Shown here: piece by piece, positions 38,703 through 49,866 of the stretch
Layout of the letters: every line of letters begins with the position of its first letter
Numbering within the stretch: position 1 is the first letter of the stretch
DNA from: Trichomonas vaginalis G3
Lineage: Eukaryota > Parabasalia > Trichomonadida > Trichomonadidae
DNA length: 64,000 nt
Assembly: GCF_026262505.1 (NCBI RefSeq)
Contig: NC_067206.1
Span: 3,624,879-3,688,878, forward strand
Direction of reading: 5' to 3'
The notes under the pieces: model-generated
Seen by the model: the letters and a program-made list of their open reading frames with translations, nothing else
Told to the model about the DNA's origin: nothing
Database searches by the model: none
Position numbers and translations under genes: made by a program

Positions 38703-41578
38703 ATGACTATTGCTGCATATGCGTATGAAACAAATGAAGCAAGAAGAGCACACGAATTAGTAAATGAAAACTCAACATTAACCATTGAAGGCAATGATTT
38801 AGTCATTGACGATGGAAAAACTAAAAAAGTCATTGATTTCGATACTTTTAACACTTATGACCCATTCATTACAACAAGCAAGGTTCCCATCATAAATGAT
38901 GGAACGGTGCAATATATAAATTCTACAGTAGATGCCTCATTAGTGAAAGTATTAAATGTTCTCATTGAATTGTTAAAGAGCTTTCGATTTGACGACAACA
39001 TTAAATGCTTAAAGAATTTAGTCATGAATGAGAAACAAATTCTCGGCGTTGCTGGTAGCAGTAATGATGTACACCTTATGACATTAGAATATTATAACGA
39101 ACATAAAGATGAACTGAAAGGAGAGAAGGGTGACACCGGACCTCAAGGACCACAAGGAATACAAGGAATACAAGGACCTCAAGGCGAAAACGGTTTGGAT
39201 GGAAAGGATGGAAAAACTGCTAAATCATGGATATGGGACCTTATAAATACTGGTTTAACAGCTGCATCATATGGAGTTCTTCAATACCAAATCGGAAAGA
39301 TATGGGCAGTACTTGGTGAAGAAGCTTTAGATGACGTTAAAAATGCTTTGAACTTCATTTCAAATGGTTCGGATACTATTAAAACTTTATCTGGTTGGAT
39401 GCAAGAAACAAGGAGTCAAATAGATACTGTAAGACGTATAGCAAACAATGCACGTACTGGATTGGATACTTTACGAGAAGCACAAAATACACTAAAGGAA
39501 GCAAATGATATTCTTGGCTCAGTATCAGACATGCATGAAGATTGGCTTAAAGGTATTGACAAATCTTTAAAAAATCACAGTCAGTCTATTGCTGACTACA
39601 AGAAAAGTATAGATTTTTTACATAGTGCTATGGACGTACATGATGGAAGTATAAAGAACTTACTTAATGCTAACAATAACTTACCAGGAACTATTAAAGC
39701 ATTTATAAAGTCCTTTGTAAAACCTGGTGCTCTAACATTTAGGTCTTTGAGAGCAAGAGCATTGAAATCAAGAGATGCAGAAACTCCAACAGAACCTACA
39801 GAAGGAACTGAAACAACAGAAACTCCAGAAGAACCACCAAAACCAACAGCTAATGAAATATTGTTCGAATATTTTCCAAGGTACTCTGTTCTCATTGCAT
39901 ACATTCAAGAAATACTTAAGAAAGCAGACTTGACTTTAGGAGATGATGAAAGTTCTGTATATCTTTCGTTCCAGTTTCAAATAGCAGAACTTTTGAGACA
40001 GATATGCTTAATGTATGACAACATCTCTGATTTCACAAGATATGATGACGACCATGACCCCGAACACGGTGAAGAAGAAGTTTTACAAACATCCATTAAG
40101 ACAGGAAAGGTTTTAACACAAAGTCTCATTATTGACACCAAAGATGGCGAAGTGGACGTTCTTCAAGAGCTGAAGAAAAATACTTCTGAAGGAGGTGGTG
40201 GTAGGCATGAACTTGAAATAAATGAGATAGAAGAGAAATTAGCCGAAAAAGCAGATAAAAACCATGTTCATTATATAAGTTCAGACGAACAGATTATAAC
40301 GGACTACCATGGATATTTAACACGAAGTGATGAAGCGAAGACAAAAAATGTTAATGAAAGAAGATATAAATACATTCGTGCTAAAGGTTATGACATAAGC
40401 TGTACTGTACAGTATGATGTAGCTAAAGCACCAGAAGTATTTGGTTATAACGATGAAATTTATGCTTCATACTTCTCTGTTAAAGGTGTATTAGTTGAAC
40501 CAAGATTTACTTTGAGAGTTAAGGCAAAAATAACTTTTGAAGATGCTATTAAAAGTAAAGCTGACAAAGATGAACTTGACGCAACGAACAAAGTTTTGAA
40601 ATCTCATAAACACAATATCTCCGATATAAATGAACTTCAAGCTACATTAAATAGTAAAGCTGACAAGAACCATACACATGAATCCTTCACTACTGTTAGA
40701 GCAGACGACATAATATTGAACTATACCCTTGGTTCAAGTGCGCCTTTAGAGAATCCAAGTACAAGCGTAAAAGATACACTAAACTCCTTAAATAGTAAAT
40801 GTATGAACATTGAAGGTCATGTCAGAAACTTTGAAACATATGAACTACCAGCAATGTTAGATAAGAAAGCAGACAAAGAACATACACATAACTCCTTCTC
40901 AACTGTTGCTATAGAAAGTATTGAAGGAACGGTTGACGGAACTGATGGGGATGCATTATATTGTAAACCTCCTAACTTTCCACAAGGTTTAACATCGAAT
41001 GAAAACATAACAACGAAAAAAAAATTAGCTGTAAAAATGTTTATGTCATGGGTGATGAAAATAATGTTAAATTCACTGCTCAAGATTTATATGATAAGAA
41101 AGCAGACAAAACAGAGCTTCAAACATTAAAGACTGAAATACTTCAAACATTATATCCTATAGGCTCTATTTATACGTCAATGAACTCAACAAATCCAGAA
41201 ACAGTTTTAGGTTTTGGTATGTGGAAGCAGATTGTAGATAAATTCTTATACTGTGCTAGATATTCAAAGCAAACAGGAGGTTCGAAGAAAATTAAAGAAG
41301 CAAACCTTCCACCGCACACTCATACAGGAACTACAAACACAACAGGTAGTCATTCACATTCAATAACAAAAAGAGGTTATACAAATCTTGCAGCAGGTTC
41401 GGATAGACAGGGAATGCATAGATATGATATTTCAAGTGACCCAGTAGATTCAAGCGCAGGTATTTTCTGTGGAACCACAGGAAATCATTCACACACTTTC
41501 ACAACAAATCCAACAGGCTCGGGTGCAGATTATATGCCACCATTTGTGACTATATTCGCATGGTACCGCGTTCAATGA
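38703..41578 (+). pseudogene. Maverick D tail-fibre gene (fossil, about one break)
   Basis: Fibre with phage-like modules. N-terminal domain; a collagen-like stretch (GPQGPQGIQGIQGPQGENG) at about 39120-39215; a long helical/coiled region; an acidic-Thr/Pro segment; KADKNHVHYIS-type repeats; and a C-terminal collar domain beginning PIGSIYTSMNSTNPETVLGFG with paired HTH/HSH metal-type motifs and ending MPPFVTIFAWYRV. The architecture matches trimeric phage tail fibres, and its collar is homologous to that of the A/E fibre. Together with the divergent capsid-associated gene it suggests a host-attachment device. Confidence 0.75.
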
Positions 41579-41618
41579 ACGCGCTTGAGCCTAGAATAAA
41601 ATCTTTAACTTTACATAA

Positions 41619-42704
41619 ATGAGCTTGAAAGAAGTATTCGAACAACATCCATGGAGGTCATTTAAGAAGTTCAATGAAGCTGCAAAGAGTTGGGAATTTA
41701 CTAACAGAGCTGAAGTGAAAAGGTTCTTTGACAAAAATGTTGTACATCAAACAAAAATAAACCCTTACGACTACTTTTTACCAATTTACTCCAACACTCC
41801 TGACGCATACCAATTTGACACTCTCATTCAAAGCAGAAAAGGAGGACATAACCCATTCCTCATCTTCATTAATGTTAACACTCGTAAAGCATATGCATAT
41901 CCAATGAAAAATAAAGGAACTCGTGAAGTGTTAAGAGTTTTACAAAAGTTTGTAGCAGAACATAGCCCAAGTACTTTAACATCAGACCAAGACAGTGCAT
42001 ACCTCAGCAATGAAATCACAGATTTTCTCATTAAGCATAACATAACTCACTACACTACTGAAGACCATAACCATAACATACTCGGCATCATAAACCGCTT
42101 CATAAGAACGCTCAGAGATTTAAACCAAGAGCGAGACTTTACCGAAGAAACAATGAAACATTTCATCGAAGTTTACAATTCCTCAACACATTCTACAACA
42201 GGACATACACCAAATTCAATGACACAACAACAAGAAGAAAAGTATATACAAAAGAAACGAAGCCAAACACAAAATATCAGAAATTCAACACAATTTACCC
42301 TCATTCCTGGTACAAAAGTTCGTGTAGTTCTTGACGACAAACCGTTGACAAAGAAACGTTTAAGGTTAAGTAGAAACTATTATATCGTAGACTCTACGCA
42401 AGGTAATGGATATCTTATAAAAGCTGCTGACGACTCTTTTGCGTTTTACCCTCGACATAAATTAGTTGAAAGTAGTAATGGCAAACTTGCTGAAACCATT
42501 GACGAAGCAAAGCGAGGAGTGGTTATTGAAATACTTGGCTATAACATAAACGATGACACTTATAAAGTAAGATATGAAGGAGGCGTTGAAGATGTTATAC
42601 CATCTAAGAACTTGAGAGAGTCAAAGCCAACACATCTGGGACCATTAGAGCGGGAGTACTGGAAAGACAAAAATAAGCCAGAAAGAATAAGAAAATTCTT
42701 CTAA
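41619..42704 (+). CDS. Maverick integrase (looks whole)
   Basis: 361-residue retroviral-type integrase. The core carries YQFDTL (D67), LTSDQDSAY (D123) and a NILGIINRFIRTLRDLN helix, with GHTPNSM after it. The C terminus has a basic beta-rich domain (GTKVRVVLDDK ... RNYYIVDSTQGNGYLIK) and a second small beta domain (VIEILGYNINDDTYKVRYEG), like the DNA-binding and chromo-like modules of Maverick integrases. Its 3' end is included in a tandem duplication. Confidence 0.85.
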   Translation: MSLKEVFEQHPWRSFKKFNEAAKSWEFTNRAEVKRFFDKNVVHQTKINPYDYFLPIYSNTPDAYQFDTLIQSRKGGHNPFLIFINVNTRKAYAYPMKNKGTREVLRVLQKFVAEHSPSTLTSDQDSAYLSNEITDFLIKHNITHYTTEDHNHNILGIINRFIRTLRDLNQERDFTEETMKHFIEVYNSSTHSTTGHTPNSMTQQQEEKYIQKKRSQTQNIRNSTQFTLIPGTKVRVVLDDKPLTKKRLRLSRNYYIVDSTQGNGYLIKAADDSFAFYPRHKLVESSNGKLAETIDEAKRGVVIEILGYNINDDTYKVRYEGGVEDVIPSKNLRESKPTHLGPLEREYWKDKNKPERIRKFF

Positions 42705-42796
42705 ACTTTTTCATTAGATGTAAATCAGACAAAGCATTTACCAGAAAGAATAAGATAATTCTTCTAAACTTTTTCATTAGATGTAAATCAGACAAA
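42679..42796 (+). repeat. Tandem duplication of about 62 bp across the integrase stop
   Basis: CCAGAAAGAATAAGA...GATGTAAATCAGACAAA occurs twice head to tail (from 42679 and 42741), one substitution apart. The first copy contains the integrase stop codon. Confidence 0.85.
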
Positions 42797-42815
42797 AATA
42801 TATTTTAGGTGAAGA

Positions 42816-42829
42816 GGTGAGATCTCACC
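42816..42829. repeat. GGTGAGATCTCACC palindrome, internal copy
   Basis: The same 14-bp palindrome with similar GGTGAA/TTCACC surroundings occurs in both terminal repeats (34086-34099, 53889-53902). Here it lies between integrase and the GIY-YIG gene. Confidence 0.8.
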
Positions 42830-42942
42830 CGTTTTTTCACCTGTTTTCTCACCCTCACGAATTTTCATGAATTTCCTTAAGATAGAAAAATAAAGTTAGT
42901 TTTAAAATTATTTATTTTTTTATTTTGTATGTAAAGACAGTA

Positions 42943-43554
42943 ATGACAAACATTGAGTTTGAAACAGTTAGAAAGATAGACAATGACACCAAAGTGGTTA
43001 GAATAGGTGATTTAAACGTAAGATACTCAAAGAAATACAACAAATATTCTTTGTCAGACATTATATCTCCATCTGGAAAGAAAACAAACGACTGGGTTAG
43101 AAATGCTTCAACTCAGAAAATTTTGACAAGAAATCCTGAGCTTATGATATCAGTAGCATTTCATGGAACAAGAGCATATCTTATAGACAAAAGTCTTATA
43201 CCATTAGTTTTGTTATGGTTAGACCCAGTTGTTGGATATAACTTCATAACATATGGTTCATTCGATACGGAACGTTGCAGTGAAGGCTTACTTTACATCG
43301 TTCAGAAACCGAAGGACTTCAACACAAAAAGATATAAGATAGGAAGGACATATAATATAACTCAAAGATATGACAGTACAGTCAATAGAGTCAAGGTTGT
43401 GTTTGTTAATGATATGAGAGCTGCTGAAACAGAACTGCTTGAAGTTTTTGAGAAAATGTATGGTGCTCCCACGAAAGGTAAAGAAACGTTTGAAGTAGAT
43501 GAGATAGATAAAGCTATAAAATTATTTGACGAAGTTGCTGAAAAATACATGTAA
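42943..43554 (+). CDS. GIY-YIG/T5orf172-type nuclease-like protein
   Basis: 203 residues from the ATG at 42943; the frame opens earlier, but the same leader (ATTTTGTATGTAAAGACAGTA) precedes the next gene's ATG as well. The N-terminal part (FETVRKIDNDTKVVRIGDLN ... YSLSDIISPSGKKTNDW) resembles a KilA-N-like fold. The C-terminal part YKIGRTYNITQRYDSTVNRV ... AAETELLEVFEKMYG matches the T5orf172/MUG113 GIY-YIG domain. Such proteins occur in large DNA viruses as regulators or nucleases. It is adjacent to another KilA/MSV199-type gene. Confidence 0.65.
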   Translation: MTNIEFETVRKIDNDTKVVRIGDLNVRYSKKYNKYSLSDIISPSGKKTNDWVRNASTQKILTRNPELMISVAFHGTRAYLIDKSLIPLVLLWLDPVVGYNFITYGSFDTERCSEGLLYIVQKPKDFNTKRYKIGRTYNITQRYDSTVNRVKVVFVNDMRAAETELLEVFEKMYGAPTKGKETFEVDEIDKAIKLFDEVAEKYM

Positions 43555-43644
43555 AGCGTTTATTTTTGGTCTTTTGTGAAAGTCAGAAAAAATAAAGTTA
43601 GTTTTATTTTTATTTATTTTTTTATTTTGTATGTAAAGACAGTA

Positions 43645-44472
43645 ATGTCAACATTAGAGAACACAACAACTGCTATCGTTCATGAAGCTATAAATGAAGA
43701 ATACGAGTACATACAATATAACAAACAGTTACGTCTCATTCGTTCAGTCAAAGATGACATGTACCAAATGCAAAGTATAATGAATGCTCTTCGTTCTACA
43801 AAGCAAGCATATCATTGGTTTGAAAACCAACAGACAAAAGAACATTTAGAAGAATTTCCTCATATGATTGCTTCCCTCGGAAAACCGAGAGAAGAGATTC
43901 CGTACGAAAATCGCAAGAATTTGGCTCCTGGTTTGAAAGGTTATTATGTTCATAGACTTTTAGTAAACGCTGTAGCAATGGGGGCTTCACCTCGTTATGC
44001 TTGTTATATTTTCATGATGTTAGATGAACTATATAAAGCAGAACGTGGAGAGATGGAAAAGAAACTTCAAGCAAAAGATGAAGTCATTGAATCCAAAGAC
44101 AAAAGCATACAGAAAAGAATACAGCGTTCAGTACCAAAAGGAAAGGAAAAGAGTTATAGGTATATGATATATACTGAAGAGTTGGAAAATGAAGAAGATA
44201 AAGATATGGTTATGTTGCATTTAGTCAGAAGAAACAACAAGAGCTTTTATGACTTAGCTAAGATATATAAATCTGACAGAAACTGGTTCTATCGTGAAAA
44301 CTTACCGATTTCAATGACACCGAATGAACAAATAAAGGAAATTGTCAAAAAGACTCTTCCTCAAACACACTATGACATCAAAGGTTGTACAATACTTACA
44401 TTCAAAGAAGACTTAACATTACTGAAGGAAAAAATAACAGAATATTTCGACAACTTCAAAGAGGAAGAATGA
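43645..44472 (+). CDS. MSV199/KilA-like DNA-binding protein
   Basis: 275 residues from the ATG at 43645 (the longer frame begins in leader sequence). Residues 40-110 (YHWFENQQTKEHLEEF ... LKGYYVHRLLVNAVAMGASPRYACYI) fit the MSV199 domain of insect poxviruses and iridoviruses; a short coiled linker follows, then a C-terminal domain like DUF3627 (YMIYTEELENEEDKDMVML). It probably binds DNA or regulates expression. It shares a 57-bp leader with the upstream GIY-YIG gene, so the pair may be co-regulated. Confidence 0.65.
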   Translation: MSTLENTTTAIVHEAINEEYEYIQYNKQLRLIRSVKDDMYQMQSIMNALRSTKQAYHWFENQQTKEHLEEFPHMIASLGKPREEIPYENRKNLAPGLKGYYVHRLLVNAVAMGASPRYACYIFMMLDELYKAERGEMEKKLQAKDEVIESKDKSIQKRIQRSVPKGKEKSYRYMIYTEELENEEDKDMVMLHLVRRNNKSFYDLAKIYKSDRNWFYRENLPISMTPNEQIKEIVKKTLPQTHYDIKGCTILTFKEDLTLLKEKITEYFDNFKEEE

Positions 44473-44843
44473 AGTCACGACAACATTAATGGTACCATTT
44501 ATTTTTGTCATAAATGTTTTCAATGTTACCATGTTACCATGTGCTACCAGGTTATTTAACTTCTCTTAAAATTACTGACAACATAACATTTTGACGAAGT
44601 GAAGATCTTCACTTCGTGTCATAATGCAAAAATAAATTCCAATCATACGTTATAAAGCTTCATTTACAAGTATTTCATCGTATATGTTTTGTCAAAACTT
44701 CTTCGTAAACTAAACGTAAATGTTTTGTTATGATTTCATCGTATATGCTTTGTCAACTTCTTTGTATATATTTTGTCAACTTCTTCGTAAATGTTTTGTC
44801 AACTTCTTCGTAATGAGTGTAAATGACCCAAAAATAAATTTTC
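44473..44843. other. Intergenic region with palindrome and short direct repeats
   Basis: No gene. Contains a 24-bp perfect palindrome (44594-44617, centre AGATCT, arms ACGAAGTGA) and five or more imperfect tandem copies of TTTTGTCAACTTCTTCGTAA at about 44690-44815, plus GTTACCATGTTACCATGT at 44524. Confidence 0.7.
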
Positions 44844-45317
44844 TTATAAAGCTTCAGGGTCTATTTCTTCAACCATTTCACTTCCTTCGTCAATGTCAAT
44901 AGAAGCTTCTTCAACCTTTGGTAAGAATTTCTGTATAACATCTTTGTTCGTTATTGTCTTCAGAGATGAAGGATAATATTTCACATTTGTTTCACCCTTC
45001 TTATATTCTTTCTGTTCGGAAAGATTTAAAGCAATACTGAAGAAGTCAATATTAGAGTTCTTTATAACAGTATAATGAGTATCTTTGACATTCACGAAGA
45101 AACTCTTTTGTTTCAAAACTACTGCTAACTCTTGTGAAGTATAACGTTTGCGGTCAATGACGATAGCTAATGGTCTGACATACTGACCAAACTTAGATTC
45201 TTTCACAAACTTCTTGTTAAAGATAACATTAACATTTGAAGCATTATTGAACTCATTCTTGATGGCAGTAGCGAGAGCATTGTATGAAAAGAACTTGCAA
45301 TCTTGCATGTGTTTCAT
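44844..45317 (-). CDS. 157-residue unknown Maverick protein
   Basis: KHMQDCKFFSYNALATAIKN start, a mixed alpha/beta body with RPLAIVIDRKRYTSQELAVV, and an acidic tail (EEASIDIDEGSEMVEEID). ATG behind TTTTTATTTTA, divergent from polymerase B, 91 bp apart. Not recognised. Confidence 0.55.
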   Translation of the reverse strand: MKHMQDCKFFSYNALATAIKNEFNNASNVNVIFNKKFVKESKFGQYVRPLAIVIDRKRYTSQELAVVLKQKSFFVNVKDTHYTVIKNSNIDFFSIALNLSEQKEYKKGETNVKYYPSSLKTITNKDVIQKFLPKVEEASIDIDEGSEMVEEIDPEAL

Positions 45318-45408
45318 TAAAATAAAAATATTAAATTATTTTGAAAAATAACTTAAAAAAATCTAATCTAATTTTTTTCTAAGAAATTTTTTTTATTTCC
45401 TACTAAAG

Positions 45409-48400
45409 ATGTATCGGAAGTTGTCTAAGTTAGAACACTCGGAAATAAAACAACTTCTAACAGAAGCTAATATAGATGTTGCAAAGCATTACGCAACAAA
45501 CAAAAAAGCACTCGCTGACATCCTCAATGACTATAATGGTGCAATAAGTTATGATAGAATTCATGAGTTCATAAAGCCGCAACGCGGCGAGGACGAAGTC
45601 CATGCAAGAGCATTTCCTTTAAATGACGTTGCTATTGACTTATATCATAGACGTTCAGTACCTCATGAAGTAAGAAGAGAAATGTTTGACATAACAAATG
45701 CAAACGTTGGTAAAACACGAAAGAGAGACGACACACTGAAACAACAGAGAAGAGAGATGTTTAAAAGTGCTATAGAACAAGTTCGCAAAGCTAAAGATGT
45801 CATTCGTTCCATTGACGACAAACCAAAAGAAGGTGAGAGATGGTTAAAGAAAGATGAAGAGAATAGGAAGAGAAATGTGAAGTCAGGCAATAGACTCATT
45901 GACTTTAACATTGAAGCTTTAGATGAACCAAACAGAGACTACTTACACAAACATTTCGGTAAGGTTTTCATGAGACTCTTAGAGAAAATTAAAATAAACT
46001 CACAACAGAGATGGATGGTATGTTATAAACTTGGTGGAAAGTATGAATGTTCTACGTTAAACCTCAATAATATTGGAACATTACTACATCAGCTCTTGAA
46101 GGAGAACTTTATATCAGAGATAGAAGCAAATGCTGCAGGTATTGTTGAAATGCACTATGACTTCTTCTTGACAAACATAAAGAATCTTACCGAAATAAAG
46201 ATGTATGATTTAACAGAATATGAAGGCTTAACGATGTCAGATGTAAAGAAAGGCAAACCAAAAAAGAGACCATATAGAGATGAAAGCACACTGACAAATG
46301 ACCAGAAAGCCATTTTGGAAGCTCTTAAGCAAACAGGAAACCCAGCACTTATAGAAAGCTTTTGGAAAGATAATGGTGAAAAGAAGTTTTATAAGAAGAG
46401 AAGCGGTCAGTTCTGGAAGTATCTTTGCACATTACCTATAAATCTTGAACGCTACCAAATCTTCAATGAACTGAACAAAAGAACTGCAACACTTATGACA
46501 GAAGATAACTGCTTCGTTTATGCTTGCATTCAGGCTGGAGTAAATGAAGAAACTATTGACCACATGAGAGAAGTCATTCGTGTTAGAGACTTTCCTCAAA
46601 GTAAAGTACAAGAAATTTCTGATGCAACAGGTATAGCATTTAATGTTACCATTGGTTACTTCAATGACTCAAGACATAATGAAATAAAGAGATACATACC
46701 AAAAGAATGTGAAACTGTTAGAACTATTGACTTACTTCTTGTTGAAGACCACTACATGCTAAATGAAAGATTACCAATGACAACATATTTCATTCGCAAC
46801 TATATAGAAATCTTGAAGGAGTGTGGTGGAATGAACATTGAGAAACAAATGAAGATTTATACAAAGAGAGAAGATAAATATGTAGTTCGTTATGATAGAA
46901 CAACACCGTTATGGGATGTTATGAAAACATTGTGGGAGTGCAAATATTTCGAACCTATTTCTTATGGAGAACTTTTCACATATACGACTGACTTATATAA
47001 ACAGAACCTTGCATCATTTAAAGATTTGACATATGCTCCAAAGTATTGTGTACAACTGAAGAAGAAAGCCGAGTCAAAAGAAGTAAATAAAAATAAGTGC
47101 AAGTTCATTCCTGAGCACGTTTTCTTTGCTGACTTTGAGTGTAGTACCGATGGCTTTCATAAAGCTTTTAACATCTGTTATGACAGTGAAGATGGTTCAG
47201 TGAGTGAAAGCATTTGGGGTCAGAACTGTGCAACAGAATTTTTGGAGCGACTTCCTGACAAGAGTTTAATATATTTCCATAACCTCAGTTATGACATAAA
47301 CTTCATCTTAAGACACATGACAGAAGTGAAAGGAACTCCCATCATTAAAGGTTCACGAACAATGCAAATAACTGGCTTATATAAAGGAAGGGCAATTATT
47401 ATAAAAGACTCTTACAGTGTTATAAATAAGAAGCTTAAACTATTTCCTGCTATGTTTAACTTACAAACAGGACCGAAAGAAGTATTTCCTTACAACTACT
47501 ACAGCAGTGTTTTGTTAGCAAATGACAACAGAACTGGTGTCATTTCTGAAGCATGTAAGTTTATCCGGGATGCAGATACGTTCATGAAAAACATAGATTC
47601 CATCAAAGGTTGCAGAATAGATGAGAACCACTTCGACTTAGAAAAGTATAGCACATTTTATTGCAAACAAGATGTAAGAATTTTAAGAGAAGGTTTTGTT
47701 AAGTTCCGCAATGACATATTGAAAGAATTTGATTTAAACGTTTATGACTACGTTAGTATTTGTTCTATTGCTAACAAATTGTTTGAGAACAGAGTGTACT
47801 TCCCGAATGGAAATTTATATGACCTCTCAAATAAACCAAGAGAATTTATTTCACGCTGTATTCAAGGTGGAAGATGTATGCTGTCAGATAACATGAAACA
47901 AAAGAGCGAAAAGAAACTCATTGCTGACTTCGACGCTGTTTCATTATATCCATCAGCTATAGCAAGACTTTATACTTTAGAAGGTATTCCAAAGGTTATG
48001 AAGAAAGAAATGTTAAGCACAGAGTATCTCATGAGACATTTATTCGATGACGACCAAAAGGAACCCATTGGTGAAAAGTTTATTTCTGGCTTCTTTGTTC
48101 TCATTAAGATAACAGAGATTGGAATATAGACACTTTCCTTTAATAGTTTGTGACCCTGAACTAAATCCAGAACTTAACGTTCCCAGAAGTTCAAACACTT
48201 GCTGTTTAATGTATGTTGACCATATAACATTACAAGACCTCATAAAATATCAAGGTGTCAAATGTGAAGTGTTGCAAGGATACTATTACGATGGAAACAG
48301 AGATATTAGAATAAGAGATGAAGTAAAGAAGTTGTTTGAGTTAAGGTTAAAGTATAAGAAAGAAGGAAATCCTTTGCAAGAAAATATAAAGCTCATTCTG

Positions 48401-49182
48401 AACAGTATTTATGGCAAAACTATTCTATCTCCTATTGAGTCAAAAATAACCATAGTAAATGACAAAGATGCTATAAGATATGCCATCAGAAACTACAACC
48501 ATATAGTGAAGTTCGAAGGTTTGGATGGTTCAGATAAAACTATTTTCAAGCTAACGAAAAGCATTTGCAGACACTTTAACTTCTGTCCACTTGGTGTTAA
48601 CATTCTGTCTATGTCGAAGAGAATAATGTGTGAAGTATTCTGTACTGCTGAAGATATGGGTCTTCAAATATTTTACCAGGACTGCGATAGCATGCATATT
48701 TTCAATGAAGACATACCAAAGCTTGCAGCAGAGTTTAAGAAGAGATACGGTAGAGAACTTATTGGTAAAACATTAGGTCAGTTCCATTCTGACTTCGCAG
48801 AAATAACACCTGGAAAACAAAGTTTAGCATACAAGTCAATATTTTGTGGAAAGAAACCTACATAGACTTACTCACTAACGATTTAAATGAAGTTTTTCAT
48901 GCACGTTGTAAAGGTGTAAAACAAGACGTTCTTGCTTTAACAGCTAATGAAATGTTTCCTGAAGCTATACAATGCTATTACAATGAAGATAAGAACATTC
49001 ACATACCTGTTGGAACATATGACAAAGACTCTGAGTTCAGTTTAATGAAACTTTACAAAGCACTTTATGACGGTCAAGAGATTGGATTTGACTTATGTAA
49101 GTCATGTCAACCTTGCTTTGAAGAGAAGTTTAACTTCTCAATAACGACTAAAACAAGCTTTATTCGTAAGTTGAAGTTCTGA
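45409..49182 (+). pseudogene. Protein-primed DNA polymerase B (fossil, about two breaks)
   Basis: Replicates the element from its ends. A long N-terminal region of about 560 residues is followed by exonuclease motifs FFADFECS (about 47120), LIYFHNLSYDINF (about 47270) and FYCKQDVRIL (about 47655), then polymerase motifs A DFDAVSLYPSA (about 47925), B LILNSIYGKT (about 48395) and C YQDCDSMHI (about 48675). This set and order are those of family-B, protein-primed polymerases of Mavericks. The N-terminal block ACIQAG ... VEDHYMLNERLP recurs in the outer Maverick's polymerase at 56821-58217. Confidence 0.9.
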
Positions 49183-49250
49183 GGTCATTTATTTTTGTCA
49201 GCAATGAGGTCATTCGTGATAAAAATAATGAGGTCATATATTTTTGTCAT

Positions 49251-49817
49251 TTATGTATAACCATTGTCTCTCTTAAACTTTGCAATAGACAGCTTTGTTC
49301 TTCTTCCTTCTACATCTGTAATGTTTATATAATCTTTGCTATACTGTCTTAAGACATTCATTCGTCTGTATTGAGTTCCCATGAAATAGTAAAAGACATC
49401 TTCACTTGGGACATAGTAGTAATTTTCTAGAGTAAATTTAGAGTATTGTATAATTTCAACAGCATCTTCAGGAAGAGTGTCTACAATGTCAAACCAATAA
49501 CCATTCGAACCAGAAATATTTCTCATGTTTTGTCTTCTCGACACCCACCTTAAGTTTGAGATATGAAAGTCTCCTCTGTCTCTGTTTATATGGTCTACTT
49601 CTCGAAGTCCTTCAGGATTCGGTATAAATTGATTTGCAACAATTTTATGCTTAAAGAGTTTATGTTTGTTTAAATAAACACAAATATAACCATCACCGTT
49701 GTCAAACTCACTTACAACTCTTTTGTTACTTATGCGCCTAATTGGATATGGGTACTCTGAAAAGATTTCATAGTCATTGTCATGTTCGAGTGTTTGCCAA
49801 TGTCCTTCACCTTCCAT
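49251..49817 (-). CDS. HNH endonuclease with NUMOD4-like N terminus
   Basis: 188 residues. N terminus HWQTLEHDNDYEIFSEYPYPIRR resembles a NUMOD4 DNA-recognition module. The HNH core is LFKHKIVANQFIPNPEGLREVDHINRDRGDFHISNLRW with D-H-I-N-R-D and S-N-L-R-W hallmarks. The C-terminal part (YYYVPSEDVFYYFMGTQYRR) could read DNA. A GTG codon lies upstream; I chose the ATG that follows TTTTTATTTGAGTGAAAGGC. HNH genes of this type are typical selfish endonucleases in viruses. It sits directly 3' of polymerase B, convergent. Confidence 0.8.
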   Translation of the reverse strand: MEGEGHWQTLEHDNDYEIFSEYPYPIRRISNKRVVSEFDNGDGYICVYLNKHKLFKHKIVANQFIPNPEGLREVDHINRDRGDFHISNLRWVSRRQNMRNISGSNGYWFDIVDTLPEDAVEIIQYSKFTLENYYYVPSEDVFYYFMGTQYRRMNVLRQYSKDYINITDVEGRRTKLSIAKFKRDNGYT

Positions 49818-49866
49818 GCCTTTCACTCAAATAAAAATTTTCAGAAAAAAAAAACTAGCGTAGATT

